47,841 nucleotides of DNA from Pseudomonadota bacterium (GTDB lineage: Bacteria > Pseudomonadota > Alphaproteobacteria > Acetobacterales > Acetobacteraceae). How positions within the stretch are numbered: the first letter of the stretch is position 1; every line of letters begins with the position of its first letter. Below the pieces are notes generated by a model. The model had not been told where the DNA came from. It did no database searches and worked only from the letters and a program-made list of their open reading frames with translations. Location of the stretch: positions 1 to 47,841 of the forward strand of contig JAJZFA010000007.1 in the NCBI GenBank assembly GCA_021805565.1. Direction: 5' to 3'. The translations under genes and the position numbers were made by a program. Below are positions 16,833 through 27,425 of this stretch, one piece after another.

Positions 16833-19015
16833 CTGATCGTGGCGTTACGCCCGCCCAGGCGCGGCAACTGGGGCAAGGGTGCCTGAAGGACCCATTCGCG
16901 GTTCTGGGGCCGTTCGATACGGCAAGCGGTCGGTTTATCAGGGCCTGGTTTCCCGGCGCCCGGAGCGTGGAAGTCGTGGCCCGCTCGGACGGCCGCGTTC
17001 TGGCAACGCTGCCGGCGGGACAGCCGGACGGCCTGTTCGAGGGGCCGGCCATGGGCAGCGAACCATACAAATTCAGGATTCAGTGGCCGGATGCGGTCCA
17101 GGAAACCGAAGATCCTTACAGTTTCGATCTGTTGTTGAGCGAAACCGACCTGCATTTGTTCAACGAGGGACGGTTGTTCGAAATCGCCTTCACGCTGGGT
17201 GCCAATCCGCTGACGGTGGACGGCGTGCGCGGCACGCGCTTTGCGGTGTGGGCCCCCAACGCCCAGGCGGTATCGGTCGTCGGCGATTTCGATACGTGGG
17301 ACAACCGGCGGCACCCGATGCGCCTGCGGTATCCGTCCGGAGTGTGGGAATTATTCGTCCCCCGGGTTGGGCCGGGTGCGCGATACAAGTTTGCCATAGT
17401 CGGGCCGGATGGCACCCGTTTGCCCGACAAGGCGGACCCGTTGGCTCGGGCAACGGAAGCGCCGCCGGCCACGGCTTCGGTTGTCGCCGATCCGCAGCCG
17501 TTTGTCTGGCATGACGCGGCTTGGATGGGAAGCCGAGCGGAGAAACAGGCCGCGGATGCGCCGATTTCGGTGTACGAAGTGCATGCGGCATCGTGGTTTC
17601 GTCCTGGCCCAGACCTGACGGCAAGCTGGGACGCGCTGGCCGAACGGCTTATTCCATACTTGTCCGAAACGGGTTTCACGCATGTGGAACTGATGCCCGT
17701 CGCCGAACATCCGTTCGGAGGATCCTGGGGTTATCAGCCGCTGGGCCTGTTCGCGCCGTCTGGGCGGTTCGGGCCGCCGGAAGGATTCTGCCGGTTTGTC
17801 GATGAATGTCATCGCGCCGGGATCGGAGTCATTATCGACTGGGTGCCGGCCCATTTCCCGGGCGATGCGCACGGGTTGATGCATTTCGACGGCACGCCGC
17901 TGTTCGAGCATGCCGATCCGAGGGAAGGGTTCCATCAGGACTGGAACACCTACATTTACAATTTCGGGCGGCGGGAAGTGCAAGGCTTCCTGATTGCCAG
18001 CGGCGTGCATTGGCTGGAGCATTTTCACGTCGATGGCCTGCGGGTCGATGCCGTGGCGTCCATGCTCTACCGCGATTACAGTCGTAAGCAAGGCGAATGG
18101 GTGCCCAATATCCATGGCGGCCGCGAAAACCTGGAAGCGATCGGGTTTCTGCGGCACTTCAACGCGGTGGTGGCGGAACGCTGCGCCGGAGCGATTACCA
18201 TCGCCGAGGAATCCACCGCCTGGCCCGGCGTTTCGCGTCCGATACAAGATGGCGGCCTGGGGTTTTCCTTCAAATGGAACATGGGCTGGATGCACGACAC
18301 GCTGCATTACATGGAATATGACCCGGTCTATCGGCCTTTTCATCACAGCGAACTGACGTTCGGCCTGATCTATGCGTTTTCCGAGAATTTCATGCTGCCG
18401 CTCTCGCATGACGAAGTGGTGTATGGAAAGGGATCCCTGATCGGGAAAATGCCGGGCGATGCCTGGCAGCGCTTCGCCAACCTGCGGGCCTATTACGGGT
18501 TCATGTGGGCGCATCCAGGCAAGAAACTGCTGTTCATGGGCGGGGAGATCGCCCAGTGGCGGGAGTGGAACCACGATGGATCGATCGACTGGGATTTGCT
18601 GGACCAACCGTTGCACAGGGGCGTTCAGACCGCGGTACGGGATTTGAACGCGCTGTATCGTAACGAACCCGCGCTGCACCAGCGCGATTCGGTGCCTTCG
18701 GGCTTCCGGTGGATCATAGGCGACGATTCCGCCAACTCGGTGTTTGCCTTTCTGCGCTTTGGCAACGATGACGGGCGCATGGTTCTGGTTGTTTCCAACA
18801 TGACCCCGGTACCGCGGTTGGGTTATGCCATTGGGGTGCCCCGCCCTGGGCACTGGCGCGAGGTCATGAATACCGACGCCGCCGCCTATGGCGGGTCCAA
18901 CATGGGCAACAGCGGCGGGGCCGATACGGTGCCGGGCGCGATGCATGGACAGGCACAGGCGTTGATCCTCACATTGCCGCCATTATCGACGGTTTTCCTT
19001 TCGCCCGGGGGTTAG
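16829..19015 (+). CDS. glgB: 1,4-alpha-glucan branching enzyme GlgB
   Basis: Introduces alpha-1,6 branches into the linear glucan. 728 residues, the same as typical bacterial GlgB. It has an N-terminal CBM48 region (FAVLGPF), a second CBM48 ([20 protein letters not shown]) and the catalytic barrel. D407 ([14 protein letters not shown]), E460 ([10 protein letters not shown]) and D528 ([14 protein letters not shown]) align almost number for number with E. coli D405, E458 and D526. The ATG overlaps the treS stop by ATGA, giving translational coupling. In this operon the likely substrate is glucan made by GlgE. Confidence 0.97.
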   Translation: MTDRGVTPAQARQLGQGCLKDPFAVLGPFDTASGRFIRAWFPGARSVEVVARSDGRVLATLPAGQPDGLFEGPAMGSEPYKFRIQWPDAVQETEDPYSFDLLLSETDLHLFNEGRLFEIAFTLGANPLTVDGVRGTRFAVWAPNAQAVSVVGDFDTWDNRRHPMRLRYPSGVWELFVPRVGPGARYKFAIVGPDGTRLPDKADPLARATEAPPATASVVADPQPFVWHDAAWMGSRAEKQAADAPISVYEVHAASWFRPGPDLTASWDALAERLIPYLSETGFTHVELMPVAEHPFGGSWGYQPLGLFAPSGRFGPPEGFCRFVDECHRAGIGVIIDWVPAHFPGDAHGLMHFDGTPLFEHADPREGFHQDWNTYIYNFGRREVQGFLIASGVHWLEHFHVDGLRVDAVASMLYRDYSRKQGEWVPNIHGGRENLEAIGFLRHFNAVVAERCAGAITIAEESTAWPGVSRPIQDGGLGFSFKWNMGWMHDTLHYMEYDPVYRPFHHSELTFGLIYAFSENFMLPLSHDEVVYGKGSLIGKMPGDAWQRFANLRAYYGFMWAHPGKKLLFMGGEIAQWREWNHDGSIDWDLLDQPLHRGVQTAVRDLNALYRNEPALHQRDSVPSGFRWIIGDDSANSVFAFLRFGNDDGRMVLVVSNMTPVPRLGYAIGVPRPGHWREVMNTDAAAYGGSNMGNSGGADTVPGAMHGQAQALILTLPPLSTVFLSPGG

Positions 19016-19026
19016 AAATCCCACGT

Positions 19027-19057
19027 CTGCCGAAGGCACGCGATAGCCTGGCGGCAG
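19027..19057 (+). other. Possible hairpin between glgB and treZ
   Basis: CTGCCG (19027-19032) pairs with CGGCAG (19052-19057), with an inner GGC/GCC pair. It has no U-tract, so it is a possible mRNA-processing or stability element rather than a terminator. Confidence 0.3.
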
Positions 19058-19073
19058 TGTAGGGAATTTCTGG

Positions 19074-20774
19074 ATGATACATGGCTTTGGCCCAACACGC
19101 CTTGCCAACGGGACGGTTCGCTTCCGGTTATGGGCACCGCGGCAGGAAACCGTGTCCGTTGCGTTGGAAGCGGGCGATGTGTTGCCGATGCAACGATCTA
19201 CCGATGGGTGGTTTACCGCCGGGGCAGACGTTCCCGACGGCACACAATACCGGTTCCGGTTATCGGACGGGACAATGGTGCCCGATCCCGCGTCCGCCGA
19301 ACAGGCGGGCGACGTCAACGATGCCAGTATTGTCCGGACGGCGGCATTTGCGTGGAAGCATCCGGACTGGGTAGGTCGTCCTTGGACCGAAATGGTTATG
19401 TATGAGGTTCATGCCGGAACCGCGGGCGGTTTTCGGGGAATTCGCGACGATCTTCCAAGATTGAAGCAACTCGGGATCACGGCGATCGAGATCATGCCGG
19501 TGAACGATTTTCCGGGAAAGCGTAACTGGGGCTACGATGGCGTCCTGCCGTACGCGCCAGACACGTCGTACGGTTCCCCCGGCGAGTTGAAGGAACTGAT
19601 CGACACCGCTCACGGTATGGGTTTGTCGGTGTTTCTGGACGTGGTGTATAATCATTTCGGACCCGACGGTAATTACCTTCACGCCTACGCACCGCAATTT
19701 TTCCGCGACGATGTCAAAACCCCCTGGGGACCGGCAATCGATTTTTGTCGCAGGCAGGTCCGGGATTTCTTCACTGGCAATGTGCTGATGTGGCTGCGGG
19801 ACTATCGCTTCGATGGCCTGCGGTTCGATGCCGTGCATGCGATCCAGGAGCAGGACTGGGTGGAGGAAATGGCAGCCACCGTGCGCGCCACGATCGACCC
19901 GGAACGGCATGTTCATCTGGTACTGGAACATCACAATGCGGCGTCGCATATCCGCAAAGCCGTCGATGCACAATGGAACGACGACGGACATAATGTCCTG
20001 CACGTATTGCTAACCGATGAAACCGGCGGATATTACGCGGACTATGCCGACGACCCTGCCGCGAAGCTGGCCCGCGTTCTGGCCGAGGGTTGGGTGTATC
20101 AGGGCGAACATTCCGGATATTTGAATGCCCCGCGCGGGGAACCCAGCGAGGGTCTGCCGCCTTATGCGCATGTGCTTTTCTTGCAAAACCATGACCAGAC
20201 CGGAAACCGGGCGTTTGGCGAAAGGCTGACCGCGTTGGCCCCCCCAGCCGCGCTGGAAGCGGCGATTGCTCTTCAATTGCTGTGCCCCCAAATCCCATTG
20301 CTGTTCATGGGCGAGGAGACCGCGTCGGTATCCCCATTCCTGTTTTTTACCGATCATCATGACGAACTGGCCGACGCGGTACGGGAAGGCCGACGCCAGG
20401 AGTTCGCTGGTTTCGCCGCATTCGCCGACCCGGAAAAGCGGGAAGCAATTCCAGACCCTAATGATATCGCAACGTACACCGCGTCGGTCCCGCAACCCGC
20501 CTCGGCCGAACGCTTTGGCCTGTACCGGCATTTGATCGCCTTGCGGACGCGCGAAATCGTTCCAAGGCTTCTGGGCACAATGGCACTGGGCGCGTCGGTT
20601 CTGGGACCGAAGGCCGTCCTGGCGCGGTGGCGGATGGGCGACGGCTCACAGTTGACGATTGTCGTTAACCTCGCCGACGAGGCTGTGCCGTTCGCTACCC
20701 CGGCCGGACGCTGCCTGTTTGCGACAAACCATCTCGCTCCGATGACCGCTGTCTATCTGGACGATGGCTCATGA
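19074..20774 (+). CDS. treZ: Malto-oligosyltrehalose trehalohydrolase TreZ
   Basis: Hydrolyses the alpha-1,4 bond next to the terminal trehalosyl unit made by TreY, releasing trehalose. 566 residues. It has an N-terminal Ig-like domain (FRLWAPRQETVSVALEAG) and a GH13 barrel with D252 (GLRFDAVHAI), E285 (LVLEHH) and D374 (QNHDQTGNRAFGERL). D252 and E285 closely match the positions in archaeal TreZ. The catalytic Glu strand reads LVLEHHN, where many TreZ have LENDxN. AGGGAA precedes the ATG. This is the only gene in the operon with a real gap (58 bases) before it. Overlaps malQ by four bases. Confidence 0.95.
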   Translation: MIHGFGPTRLANGTVRFRLWAPRQETVSVALEAGDVLPMQRSTDGWFTAGADVPDGTQYRFRLSDGTMVPDPASAEQAGDVNDASIVRTAAFAWKHPDWVGRPWTEMVMYEVHAGTAGGFRGIRDDLPRLKQLGITAIEIMPVNDFPGKRNWGYDGVLPYAPDTSYGSPGELKELIDTAHGMGLSVFLDVVYNHFGPDGNYLHAYAPQFFRDDVKTPWGPAIDFCRRQVRDFFTGNVLMWLRDYRFDGLRFDAVHAIQEQDWVEEMAATVRATIDPERHVHLVLEHHNAASHIRKAVDAQWNDDGHNVLHVLLTDETGGYYADYADDPAAKLARVLAEGWVYQGEHSGYLNAPRGEPSEGLPPYAHVLFLQNHDQTGNRAFGERLTALAPPAALEAAIALQLLCPQIPLLFMGEETASVSPFLFFTDHHDELADAVREGRRQEFAGFAAFADPEKREAIPDPNDIATYTASVPQPASAERFGLYRHLIALRTREIVPRLLGTMALGASVLGPKAVLARWRMGDGSQLTIVVNLADEAVPFATPAGRCLFATNHLAPMTAVYLDDGS

Positions 20775-22807
20775 GCGATGAGGTTCTGCGCGACCTTGCC
20801 CGGCGGGTGGGCATAGCGGTTGACTGGCAGGATTACGCGGGCAAGTCGCATGAAGTCGCGGTTCCGGTGTTGCGTCAGGTGCTGAATGCACTGCGCATAC
20901 CCGCCGATAACACCCGCGACCTATCCGCCAGCCGCCGGTCCCTGACCAAACGAACCGGGCCGGACGATCTGCCGCCGCTGGTCACAGCCGTTGCCGGTCG
21001 CCCGACGCGGCTGGACATCGGCGCAAGCGAGGCGATGTCCGCGGAACTGATCCTGGAACGCGGAGAACGACGCGCGCTAACGCTGTTGCCCGCGCGTGGG
21101 CGCCTGCGCGTTCCGGCGATTGCCGAAACCGGCTACCACCGGTTGTCTTTGGGCAACCGGGAAATCGTGCTGGCGGTGTGTCCCGCGCGCTGCTGGTCCA
21201 TCGACGATGTGGTTCCCGACGCCCGGCTGTGGGGACTCGCGGCGCAACTATACGGATTGAATCATCCCGGCGACGGCGGAATCGGCGACATGTCGGGCGT
21301 TGCCGAACTGGCCCGTGTCGCGGGGGCAAAGGGCGCGGACGCAATCTCTCTTAGTCCAGTTCACGCATTATTTGCCGCCGATCCAGGGCATTTCGGCCCA
21401 TACTCGCCATCCAGCCGGTTGTTCCGGAATCCGTTGCATGCCTCGCCCACCCTGGTTTTCGGTGAATATGCATCCGAACGAAATCAAGCCCGACTAATCG
21501 ACTGGCCGGCCGCGTCCGCCACGAAATATGCCGCGCTACGCGCCAAATTCCAATCGTTCCTTCAAAGCGACGAATGGAACGGCCCGCTGGGTGCTTCTTT
21601 CGCGCGATACCGAGCGGAAGGGGGGGTATTGTTGCGGGAACATGCGTGTTTTGAGGCGCTGCACGCGGAACGAATGCCGCTGCGGGATTGGCGGGCGTGG
21701 CCGTCGGATTTGCGCGATCCGGGTGGCCCGGCGGTGGCTTTTTTCGCCGCCGCGCATGCGGGGGAAATTCTGTATCACCAGTTCCTGCAATGGATTTCCG
21801 ATCGTTCGGTGGCGATTGCCCAGAACGCGGCCCGTCAGGCCGGCATGCGGATTGGTTTGATTGGCGATCTTGCCGTCGGCATGGACCCGGCGGGTAGTCA
21901 CGCCTGGGGGCGGCAAGCGGACATTCTGTCAGGGCTGACGATTGGCGCGCCGCCGGATTTACTGAACCCTGCTGGGCAGGACTGGGGCCTGACGAGCTTT
22001 TCGCCACGCACGATGCAAGCAACCGGGTTTGCGCCGTTCCTGGCGACCTTGCGCGCGGCCATGCGCCATGCCGGCGGTATTCGCGTGGATCACGTCATGG
22101 GCCTTGCCCGCCTGTGGCTGATCCCCGTGGGTGCGTCGCCGGCCCATGGCGCGTACCTGAATTTTCCGGTCACCGATCTGCTACGGCTTCTCGCGTTGGA
22201 ATCTGTTCGCAACAAGGTTGTCGCGATCGGCGAAGACCTGGGGACTCTGCCACGGGGATTCCACGACATGTTGGAACAGACCGGGGTGCACGGCATGCGT
22301 GTCCTTTGGTTCGAACGCGATGGGAACGCTGGGTTCGGCACAACGCGAAGCTGGGGCCGTAGCGGCATTGCAATGACCTCGACCCACGATTTGCCGACCG
22401 TAGCCGGTTGGTGGAAAGGTTTGGATATCGACGTGCGGGATGAATTCGGCCGCTTGGGCGAAGGTGTCGATCCCGCGTCGGTTCGCCAGGAACGGGAAGC
22501 GGATCGTCCTAAACTGTGGCATGCGTTTGTCGCGGAACACGCCGCCGAAGGGTCCGTTCCCGGTTCGGACGAACCCGAACCGGTTGTCGATGCCGCGGTG
22601 CGATTTACTGCCATGACCGAAACTCCGCTGGTGTTAGTACCGCTGGAGGATCTTCTGGGTCGGACCGGCCAACCGAACCTTCCCGGCACCGTCGATGGGC
22701 ACCCCAACTGGCGGCGGCGGCAGCCCGGCACCGCCGACGAATTGCTTTCCGATGAAACGATTGCGGCCCGGATCGATCTTATCGCCGCGGAAAGGCCACG
22801 CCAATGA
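20771..22807 (+). CDS. malQ: 4-alpha-glucanotransferase MalQ (amylomaltase)
   Basis: GH77 enzyme transferring alpha-1,4-glucan segments and releasing glucose from short maltodextrins. 678 residues, typical for the proteobacterial long form with an N-terminal extension. Catalytic residues are visible: D440 (GGIRVDHVMGLARLWLIP), E488 (AIGEDLGTLPRGF) and D540 (STHDLPTVAGWWKG). Both junctions are ATGA overlaps, so it is translated within the treZ-malQ-treY unit. It probably recycles the short oligomers left by TreY/TreZ. Confidence 0.96.
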   Translation: MSDEVLRDLARRVGIAVDWQDYAGKSHEVAVPVLRQVLNALRIPADNTRDLSASRRSLTKRTGPDDLPPLVTAVAGRPTRLDIGASEAMSAELILERGERRALTLLPARGRLRVPAIAETGYHRLSLGNREIVLAVCPARCWSIDDVVPDARLWGLAAQLYGLNHPGDGGIGDMSGVAELARVAGAKGADAISLSPVHALFAADPGHFGPYSPSSRLFRNPLHASPTLVFGEYASERNQARLIDWPAASATKYAALRAKFQSFLQSDEWNGPLGASFARYRAEGGVLLREHACFEALHAERMPLRDWRAWPSDLRDPGGPAVAFFAAAHAGEILYHQFLQWISDRSVAIAQNAARQAGMRIGLIGDLAVGMDPAGSHAWGRQADILSGLTIGAPPDLLNPAGQDWGLTSFSPRTMQATGFAPFLATLRAAMRHAGGIRVDHVMGLARLWLIPVGASPAHGAYLNFPVTDLLRLLALESVRNKVVAIGEDLGTLPRGFHDMLEQTGVHGMRVLWFERDGNAGFGTTRSWGRSGIAMTSTHDLPTVAGWWKGLDIDVRDEFGRLGEGVDPASVRQEREADRPKLWHAFVAEHAAEGSVPGSDEPEPVVDAAVRFTAMTETPLVLVPLEDLLGRTGQPNLPGTVDGHPNWRRRQPGTADELLSDETIAARIDLIAAERPRQ

Positions 22808-25278
22808 CAATCCGAGCGACGATGCGATTACAACTGTATGCGGATTTTACGTTTTCGGACGCGGCGCGGTTGGTGCCTTATCTTGTCCAAATGGGCATAA
22901 GCCATGTGTATTTGTCGCCTATCCTGACGGCGCGTGCCGGATCGATTCATGGCTACGATGTTGTCGATCCGACCACGGTTAATCCCGAACTGGGCGGCGA
23001 AGCGGGATTGCGCGACTTCGTTTCGGTTCTGCGCAAGGCCGGCCTGGGGCTGATCGTCGATATCGTGCCGAACCACATGGCGGTCGGCGGGTCCGATAAT
23101 CCGTGGTGGACCGATCTGCTGCGTAACGGACGCGCCAGCCGCTACGCGACCTATTTCGATGTCGATTGGGAATCCGGCAACCCCCGCCTGCACGATAAAG
23201 TTCTGGCGCCGTTTCTGGGCAAGCCGTACGGCGATGTCCTGGACGCCGGCGAACTGGAACTGGCGCATGCGGCGTCCGGTGAGCCGGTTATCCGTTATTT
23301 CGAAAGCGAATTCCCCGTAGGACCGGCCGGTCCGGCCGATCTGCACGAACTGCTTGAAAAGCAGCACTATCGCCTCGCTTGGTGGGGTATCGCCGGGGAC
23401 GAAATAAACTGGCGCCGGTTCTTCGACATCAATGGCCTCGCCGGTCTGCGGATCGAGGACCCGGCGGTGTTCGAGGCGACCCACGCGACGTTATTTCGCC
23501 TGTATGGCGAAGGTCTGATCGATGGTTTCCGCGTGGACCATGTGGACGGGTTGTCCGACCCGCCCGGCTATTGCAGGCGCTTGCGCGACCGGTTGGACGA
23601 ACTCGCGCCGGGGCGCCACGCCTATCTGGTCATCGAGAAAATCCTCGGCGCCGGAGAAACATTGCCCACCGATTGGGGCGTGGATGGTACCAGCGGCTAC
23701 GACTTCATGAACGATGTCAGCGCCCTTCAGCACGATGCATCCAGCGCGGACATCCTGGGTGCGCTGTGGCACGCTGCTACCGGGCGACCGGCCGTGTTCG
23801 CCGACGAAGAAGTGCCGGCACGCCAGGAAATTCTTGAACGCGGCTTCGACGCCCAACTGAGCGCGGTCACCGCGGCGCTGCACCGTATCGCTCGGTCGGA
23901 TCGCCACACGCGCGATACCTCCGCCGCCGCCATCCGTCGCGGACTTGTGGTGCTGCTGTCGCATTTTCCGGTCTATCGCGGATACAACGCGGGGGAAAAG
24001 CGATCCGCGTCCGACCAGGCGGCGTTCTCGGCCGCTTTGGCGGCGGCAAAAAGCGCCAGCCCGGCATCGGCCCATTCCACACTGGATTTGCTGGATCGTT
24101 GGCTGGGCGGCGAACAGGGCCACAAAAAGGCCGGTACGTTGTTCCAACAACTCAGCGCGCCCATCGCCGCGAAAGCGGTGGAAGATACGGCGTTCTATCG
24201 CTATGGTCGGTTGCTGTCGCGCAACGATGTGGGGTTCGACGCCGGGCGCCTCGGTGGATCGGTTGCCGATTTCCATCGCGCCTGCGCCGAACGGCTGGCG
24301 GCGTTCCCTGACGCGATGCTGGCAACCGCCACGCATGACCACAAGCGCGGCGAAGACGTGCGCGCCCGGCTGGCGGTCATCAGCGAGGTTCCGCGCGAAT
24401 GGTCGGAATTCGTCACGGAATGCCAGGCGATCGAGGGACGCCGGCCCGATCCAGCCGATGAAGTCATGCTGTATCAGATGATCGTGGGCGCGTGGCCGCC
24501 GGAATTACGGGCCGGCGATGCGGCCGGGTGCCAGGCATTTGCCGAACGGCTGGCGGGCTGGCAGCAAAAGGCCCTCAGGGAGGCGAAACTCCGCACCGAC
24601 TGGACCAGTCCGAACGAAGACTATGAAACCACGGCCAGGGATTTTCTGTTCGGCTTGTTCGCGGCGGGAGGAAAATTCCTGGCGATCGCACAATCGTTCA
24701 TCGATTCGATCGCTCCGGCCGGTGCGGTCAACGGGCTTGCGCAAACGACCTTAAAATTGACCGTGCCGGGCATCCCGGATTTCTACCAGGGTACCGAGTT
24801 CTGGGATTTCAGCCTGGTGGACCCGGATAACCGGCGGCCGGTCGATTACGACGCGCGCCGGCAGATGGCCGAACCGCGGCAGTCCTGGCGGGACGGGCGC
24901 GCGAAGCAGGACACGATCCGCAAAATTCTGAGTTTCCGCAAGCAAAATCCGGATCTGTTCAGACGCGGCGGCTACACGCCGCTTACGATCGAAGGGCCGC
25001 TGGGACAGCATATCGTGGCGTTCGCGCGCGAGGCGGATAACGCCGCCGCCATCGTCGCGGTGCCCCGGTTGGTGCGGCATCTTTTGCGAGGCAACGACAG
25101 TATCATGCTGAATCCGGATCGTCTGAACGGCGCGTCCGTGGCGATACCGCAACGCCTGCAAGGCCGGCGGTTTACGTCTGTTCTGCCGGGGCCGTCCACT
25201 GTGACGACATCGGCACACCTTGACCTGGGGCCTGTTCTGTCCAGCTTTCCCGTGGCCGTTCTCGGCAGTGCCGGCTAG
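22804..25278 (+). CDS. treY: Malto-oligosyltrehalose synthase TreY
   Basis: Intramolecular transglycosylase that converts the reducing-end maltose unit of maltodextrin to a trehalosyl end. 824 residues, within the family range. GH13 signatures are YLSPILTARAGSIHGYDVVD near the N-terminus, D245 (DGFRVDHVDGLSDPPGY), E278 (LVIEKILGAGE), and the TreY-typical TATHDHKRGEDVRARL and FYQGTEFWDFSLVDPDNRRP segments. Last gene of the operon; it overlaps the end of the convergent MFS gene by four bases. Confidence 0.96.
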   Translation: MTIRATMRLQLYADFTFSDAARLVPYLVQMGISHVYLSPILTARAGSIHGYDVVDPTTVNPELGGEAGLRDFVSVLRKAGLGLIVDIVPNHMAVGGSDNPWWTDLLRNGRASRYATYFDVDWESGNPRLHDKVLAPFLGKPYGDVLDAGELELAHAASGEPVIRYFESEFPVGPAGPADLHELLEKQHYRLAWWGIAGDEINWRRFFDINGLAGLRIEDPAVFEATHATLFRLYGEGLIDGFRVDHVDGLSDPPGYCRRLRDRLDELAPGRHAYLVIEKILGAGETLPTDWGVDGTSGYDFMNDVSALQHDASSADILGALWHAATGRPAVFADEEVPARQEILERGFDAQLSAVTAALHRIARSDRHTRDTSAAAIRRGLVVLLSHFPVYRGYNAGEKRSASDQAAFSAALAAAKSASPASAHSTLDLLDRWLGGEQGHKKAGTLFQQLSAPIAAKAVEDTAFYRYGRLLSRNDVGFDAGRLGGSVADFHRACAERLAAFPDAMLATATHDHKRGEDVRARLAVISEVPREWSEFVTECQAIEGRRPDPADEVMLYQMIVGAWPPELRAGDAAGCQAFAERLAGWQQKALREAKLRTDWTSPNEDYETTARDFLFGLFAAGGKFLAIAQSFIDSIAPAGAVNGLAQTTLKLTVPGIPDFYQGTEFWDFSLVDPDNRRPVDYDARRQMAEPRQSWRDGRAKQDTIRKILSFRKQNPDLFRRGGYTPLTIEGPLGQHIVAFAREADNAAAIVAVPRLVRHLLRGNDSIMLNPDRLNGASVAIPQRLQGRRFTSVLPGPSTVTTSAHLDLGPVLSSFPVAVLGSAG

Positions 25279-26501
25279 GACAGCGCCAGTGTCGGCCGGC
25301 GGCGCGTCCGCCAGTCGCCCACCAGCGCCATCGCGGCGGTCAGCGCCATAAATACGACAGACGAAAAGAACACCCAGCGCGGCAGGTTGTGGTCCATGAT
25401 CCACCCCCCGATCAACGGCCCCATCGTGCCGCCGATGTTGAAGCCTGTCGTGACGATCCCGAACACGCGCCCATAAGCGCCGGGCGGCGACGCCGCGCGA
25501 ACCAGCATGTCGCGCGAAGGCGAAATCATGCCGGACAGAAAGCCGGCCAGCCCCATCGCGGCGACAACCAGAACGCTGCCCAGATTGACAGTCCCCACCA
25601 GCAGGATCGCCAGCGCCGCGCCGCCAAAACCGAACGCCGCAACCTCGGCATGGCGCCTTGTGCGATCGGCGATCACGCCGCCCGCCAAAACCCCGCCCGC
25701 CGACAGAAACAGGAAGGCCGACAAAGCCAGGTTCGCGGAGGAAAACGACAGCCCGTACACCGACACCAGCGCAACGGCGGAATAATTGGTCAATGCGCCG
25801 CTGCTGAGACTGAGCAGGGTGAAAAATCCCACCAGGCCCAGCACTGTCGGCGTCAGCAGGCGCCGCAACGGTATTTGAACCGCGCCGCCTGCCGGAATGG
25901 CACCCGCCGCGTGCCGGTCCAACCAGCCGGCCAGCGCCAGCGGCATGGCGACCGCCAAACCCAGCACACCGGCGGCGACGATCGCGATCCGGAACCCGAA
26001 CCACTCGGCGCCCAACAGCATCCCGATCGGCGTGATCGCGCTGCCGAGAAAGCCCGCGAAGGTATGAACCGAAAATGCCCGCCCGACGCGGCTGGGTTCG
26101 ATAACAGCGCCCAGGATCGCGTAATCCGCCGGATGATAAACCGCGTTGGCGACGCCCGCCAACGTCATGGCGCAGAGAATCCATGGGTAGTAGGGGAACA
26201 AGCCGATTGAGATATAAGCCGCCCCGCCCAGCACCAGGCCGGCGGTCAGCACGCGCCTGGCGCCGAACCGGTCCACCGCGTAGCCCATCGGCGTCTGAAC
26301 CAGGCCGCTGACGATGTTGAACAGCGTTATGGCCAGGCCCAGTTCCACGAAACCGACGCCAAGCCGCGCCTGCAGCAAGGGGAAAAGCGGAATCAACACC
26401 AGATAATAGATGTGGCTGACCATGTGCGCCGAACCGATCAGCGCCAGGGACCGGATTTCAATTCGTTTCGGTGAACGGGTCATCGCTTGCTCTGTTTCCA
26501 T
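25275..26501 (-). CDS. MFS transporter, 12-TM (fosmidomycin-resistance-like group)
   Basis: A 408-residue integral membrane protein with about 12 hydrophobic segments. SHIYYLVLIPLFPLLQARLG in TM1 and the loop PMGYAVDRFGARRVL (motif A) are typical. NAVYHPADYAILG resembles the VYHP motif of the Fsr-like and related efflux group. Substrate unknown. An internal ATG at residue 7 (MTRSPKR) is a possible alternative start. It is convergent with treY and not part of that operon. birA lies 192 bases upstream in the same orientation. Confidence 0.85.
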   Translation of the reverse strand: METEQAMTRSPKRIEIRSLALIGSAHMVSHIYYLVLIPLFPLLQARLGVGFVELGLAITLFNIVSGLVQTPMGYAVDRFGARRVLTAGLVLGGAAYISIGLFPYYPWILCAMTLAGVANAVYHPADYAILGAVIEPSRVGRAFSVHTFAGFLGSAITPIGMLLGAEWFGFRIAIVAAGVLGLAVAMPLALAGWLDRHAAGAIPAGGAVQIPLRRLLTPTVLGLVGFFTLLSLSSGALTNYSAVALVSVYGLSFSSANLALSAFLFLSAGGVLAGGVIADRTRRHAEVAAFGFGGAALAILLVGTVNLGSVLVVAAMGLAGFLSGMISPSRDMLVRAASPPGAYGRVFGIVTTGFNIGGTMGPLIGGWIMDHNLPRWVFFSSVVFMALTAAMALVGDWRTRRRPTLALS

Positions 26502-26525
26502 CTGGGTTCCGGACTATGCCGGTTC

Positions 26526-26543
26526 CACCGGCTTTTGCCGGTG
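26526..26543 (-). other. Small hairpin in the MFS 5' leader
   Basis: CACCGGC and GCCGGTG pair perfectly around a four-base TTTT loop. It lies 25 bases upstream of the MFS start in the 192-base gap after birA. On the minus strand no U-tract follows, so a terminator is not shown. Confidence 0.35.
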
Positions 26544-26693
26544 CGTCGAATGCCGCACGGCAGCATACCTGGCCCGCCCAATGTCGCATCCTTGTCCTGT
26601 CCTGTCCTGGCGCAGGCGGCACGACTCAATCCATCTTGTCGGTGCTTGTGCCTCAGGCGTTCGACAGGATGTTCCCACCGCTTACCGCCGGGG

Positions 26694-27425
26694 TCAAACA
26701 CCCGCCTGATCGCTGGCGGGTGCGACATCGCCCGCGACGATCCGGATTTGGCCCTGCTGGGTATCCAGCAGCAATGCGCCATCGTCGCTCAGCCCGGCGA
26801 ACTGGCCCGCGATCGGGCCCTGGGCGGAATTGACCCGGATGGCCGCACCCGGGGGATACGACCGGGCGAGCCAGTTCTGCCTGACCGGTGCGAAACCGCC
26901 GGCCTGCCATACCGCCAGGTGGTGTTCCAGTCGTTCCAGAAGAATGTCCCGGGCGCTATCGACCGATGCGATGCCGGCGTTGGAAACGATCGTCGTGGTT
27001 TTGTAAGCGGCGTTCGGCGGCGCTTCCAGTACGTTCAGGCCGATCCCAATGACGGTGGCGTCGTCGGCCTGTTCCAGCAGGATACCGGCGATCTTGGCGC
27101 CATTGACCAGCACGTCGTTCGGCCATTTCAGCATCGCGCGGGTTTGGCGGGGCAGCAGCATGTCCACTGTATCGGCGACCGCCAGGGCGGCGACGAAGCT
27201 GAGTTCGGCGGCACGCGAGACAGGCTGGCCGGTGCGTAACAGAACAGAAATGTAAAGATTGCCCGGCGGGCTAAACCACGAGTGGGCCAGTCGCCCGCGC
27301 CCGGCGGTTTGTTCATCGGCATGCACCGCGGTCCCATGCGGCGCGCCTTCCAGTGCCAGCCGGCGCGCCTCATCGTTCGTGGATCCGATTGTCTCGTGAT
27401 GCCACACGGTAAACTGCCCGTTCAT
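26694..27425 (-). CDS. birA: Biotin--[acetyl-CoA-carboxylase] ligase BirA (monofunctional)
   Basis: Attaches biotin to the biotin carboxyl carrier protein through biotinyl-5'-AMP. 243 residues without the N-terminal DNA-binding domain of E. coli BirA, so it is a ligase only (class I). Motifs are ETIGSTNDEARRLA, ADEQTAGRGRLAHSWFSP (adenylate/biotin loop), SFVAALAVADTV, LKWPNDVLVNGAKIAGILLE and VIGIGLNV. The start at 27425 has GAGGCGGA directly upstream. An in-frame ATG at 27443 has no such site. In many alphaproteobacteria birA sits by nuo genes; here it does not. Confidence 0.93.
   Translation of the reverse strand: MNGQFTVWHHETIGSTNDEARRLALEGAPHGTAVHADEQTAGRGRLAHSWFSPPGNLYISVLLRTGQPVSRAAELSFVAALAVADTVDMLLPRQTRAMLKWPNDVLVNGAKIAGILLEQADDATVIGIGLNVLEAPPNAAYKTTTIVSNAGIASVDSARDILLERLEHHLAVWQAGGFAPVRQNWLARSYPPGAAIRVNSAQGPIAGQFAGLSDDGALLLDTQQGQIRIVAGDVAPASDQAGV

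Noticed and set aside
17351..18946. A 531-codon minus-strand ORF opposite glgB
   Set aside because: Antisense shadow; glgB has all its catalytic residues in the other strand.
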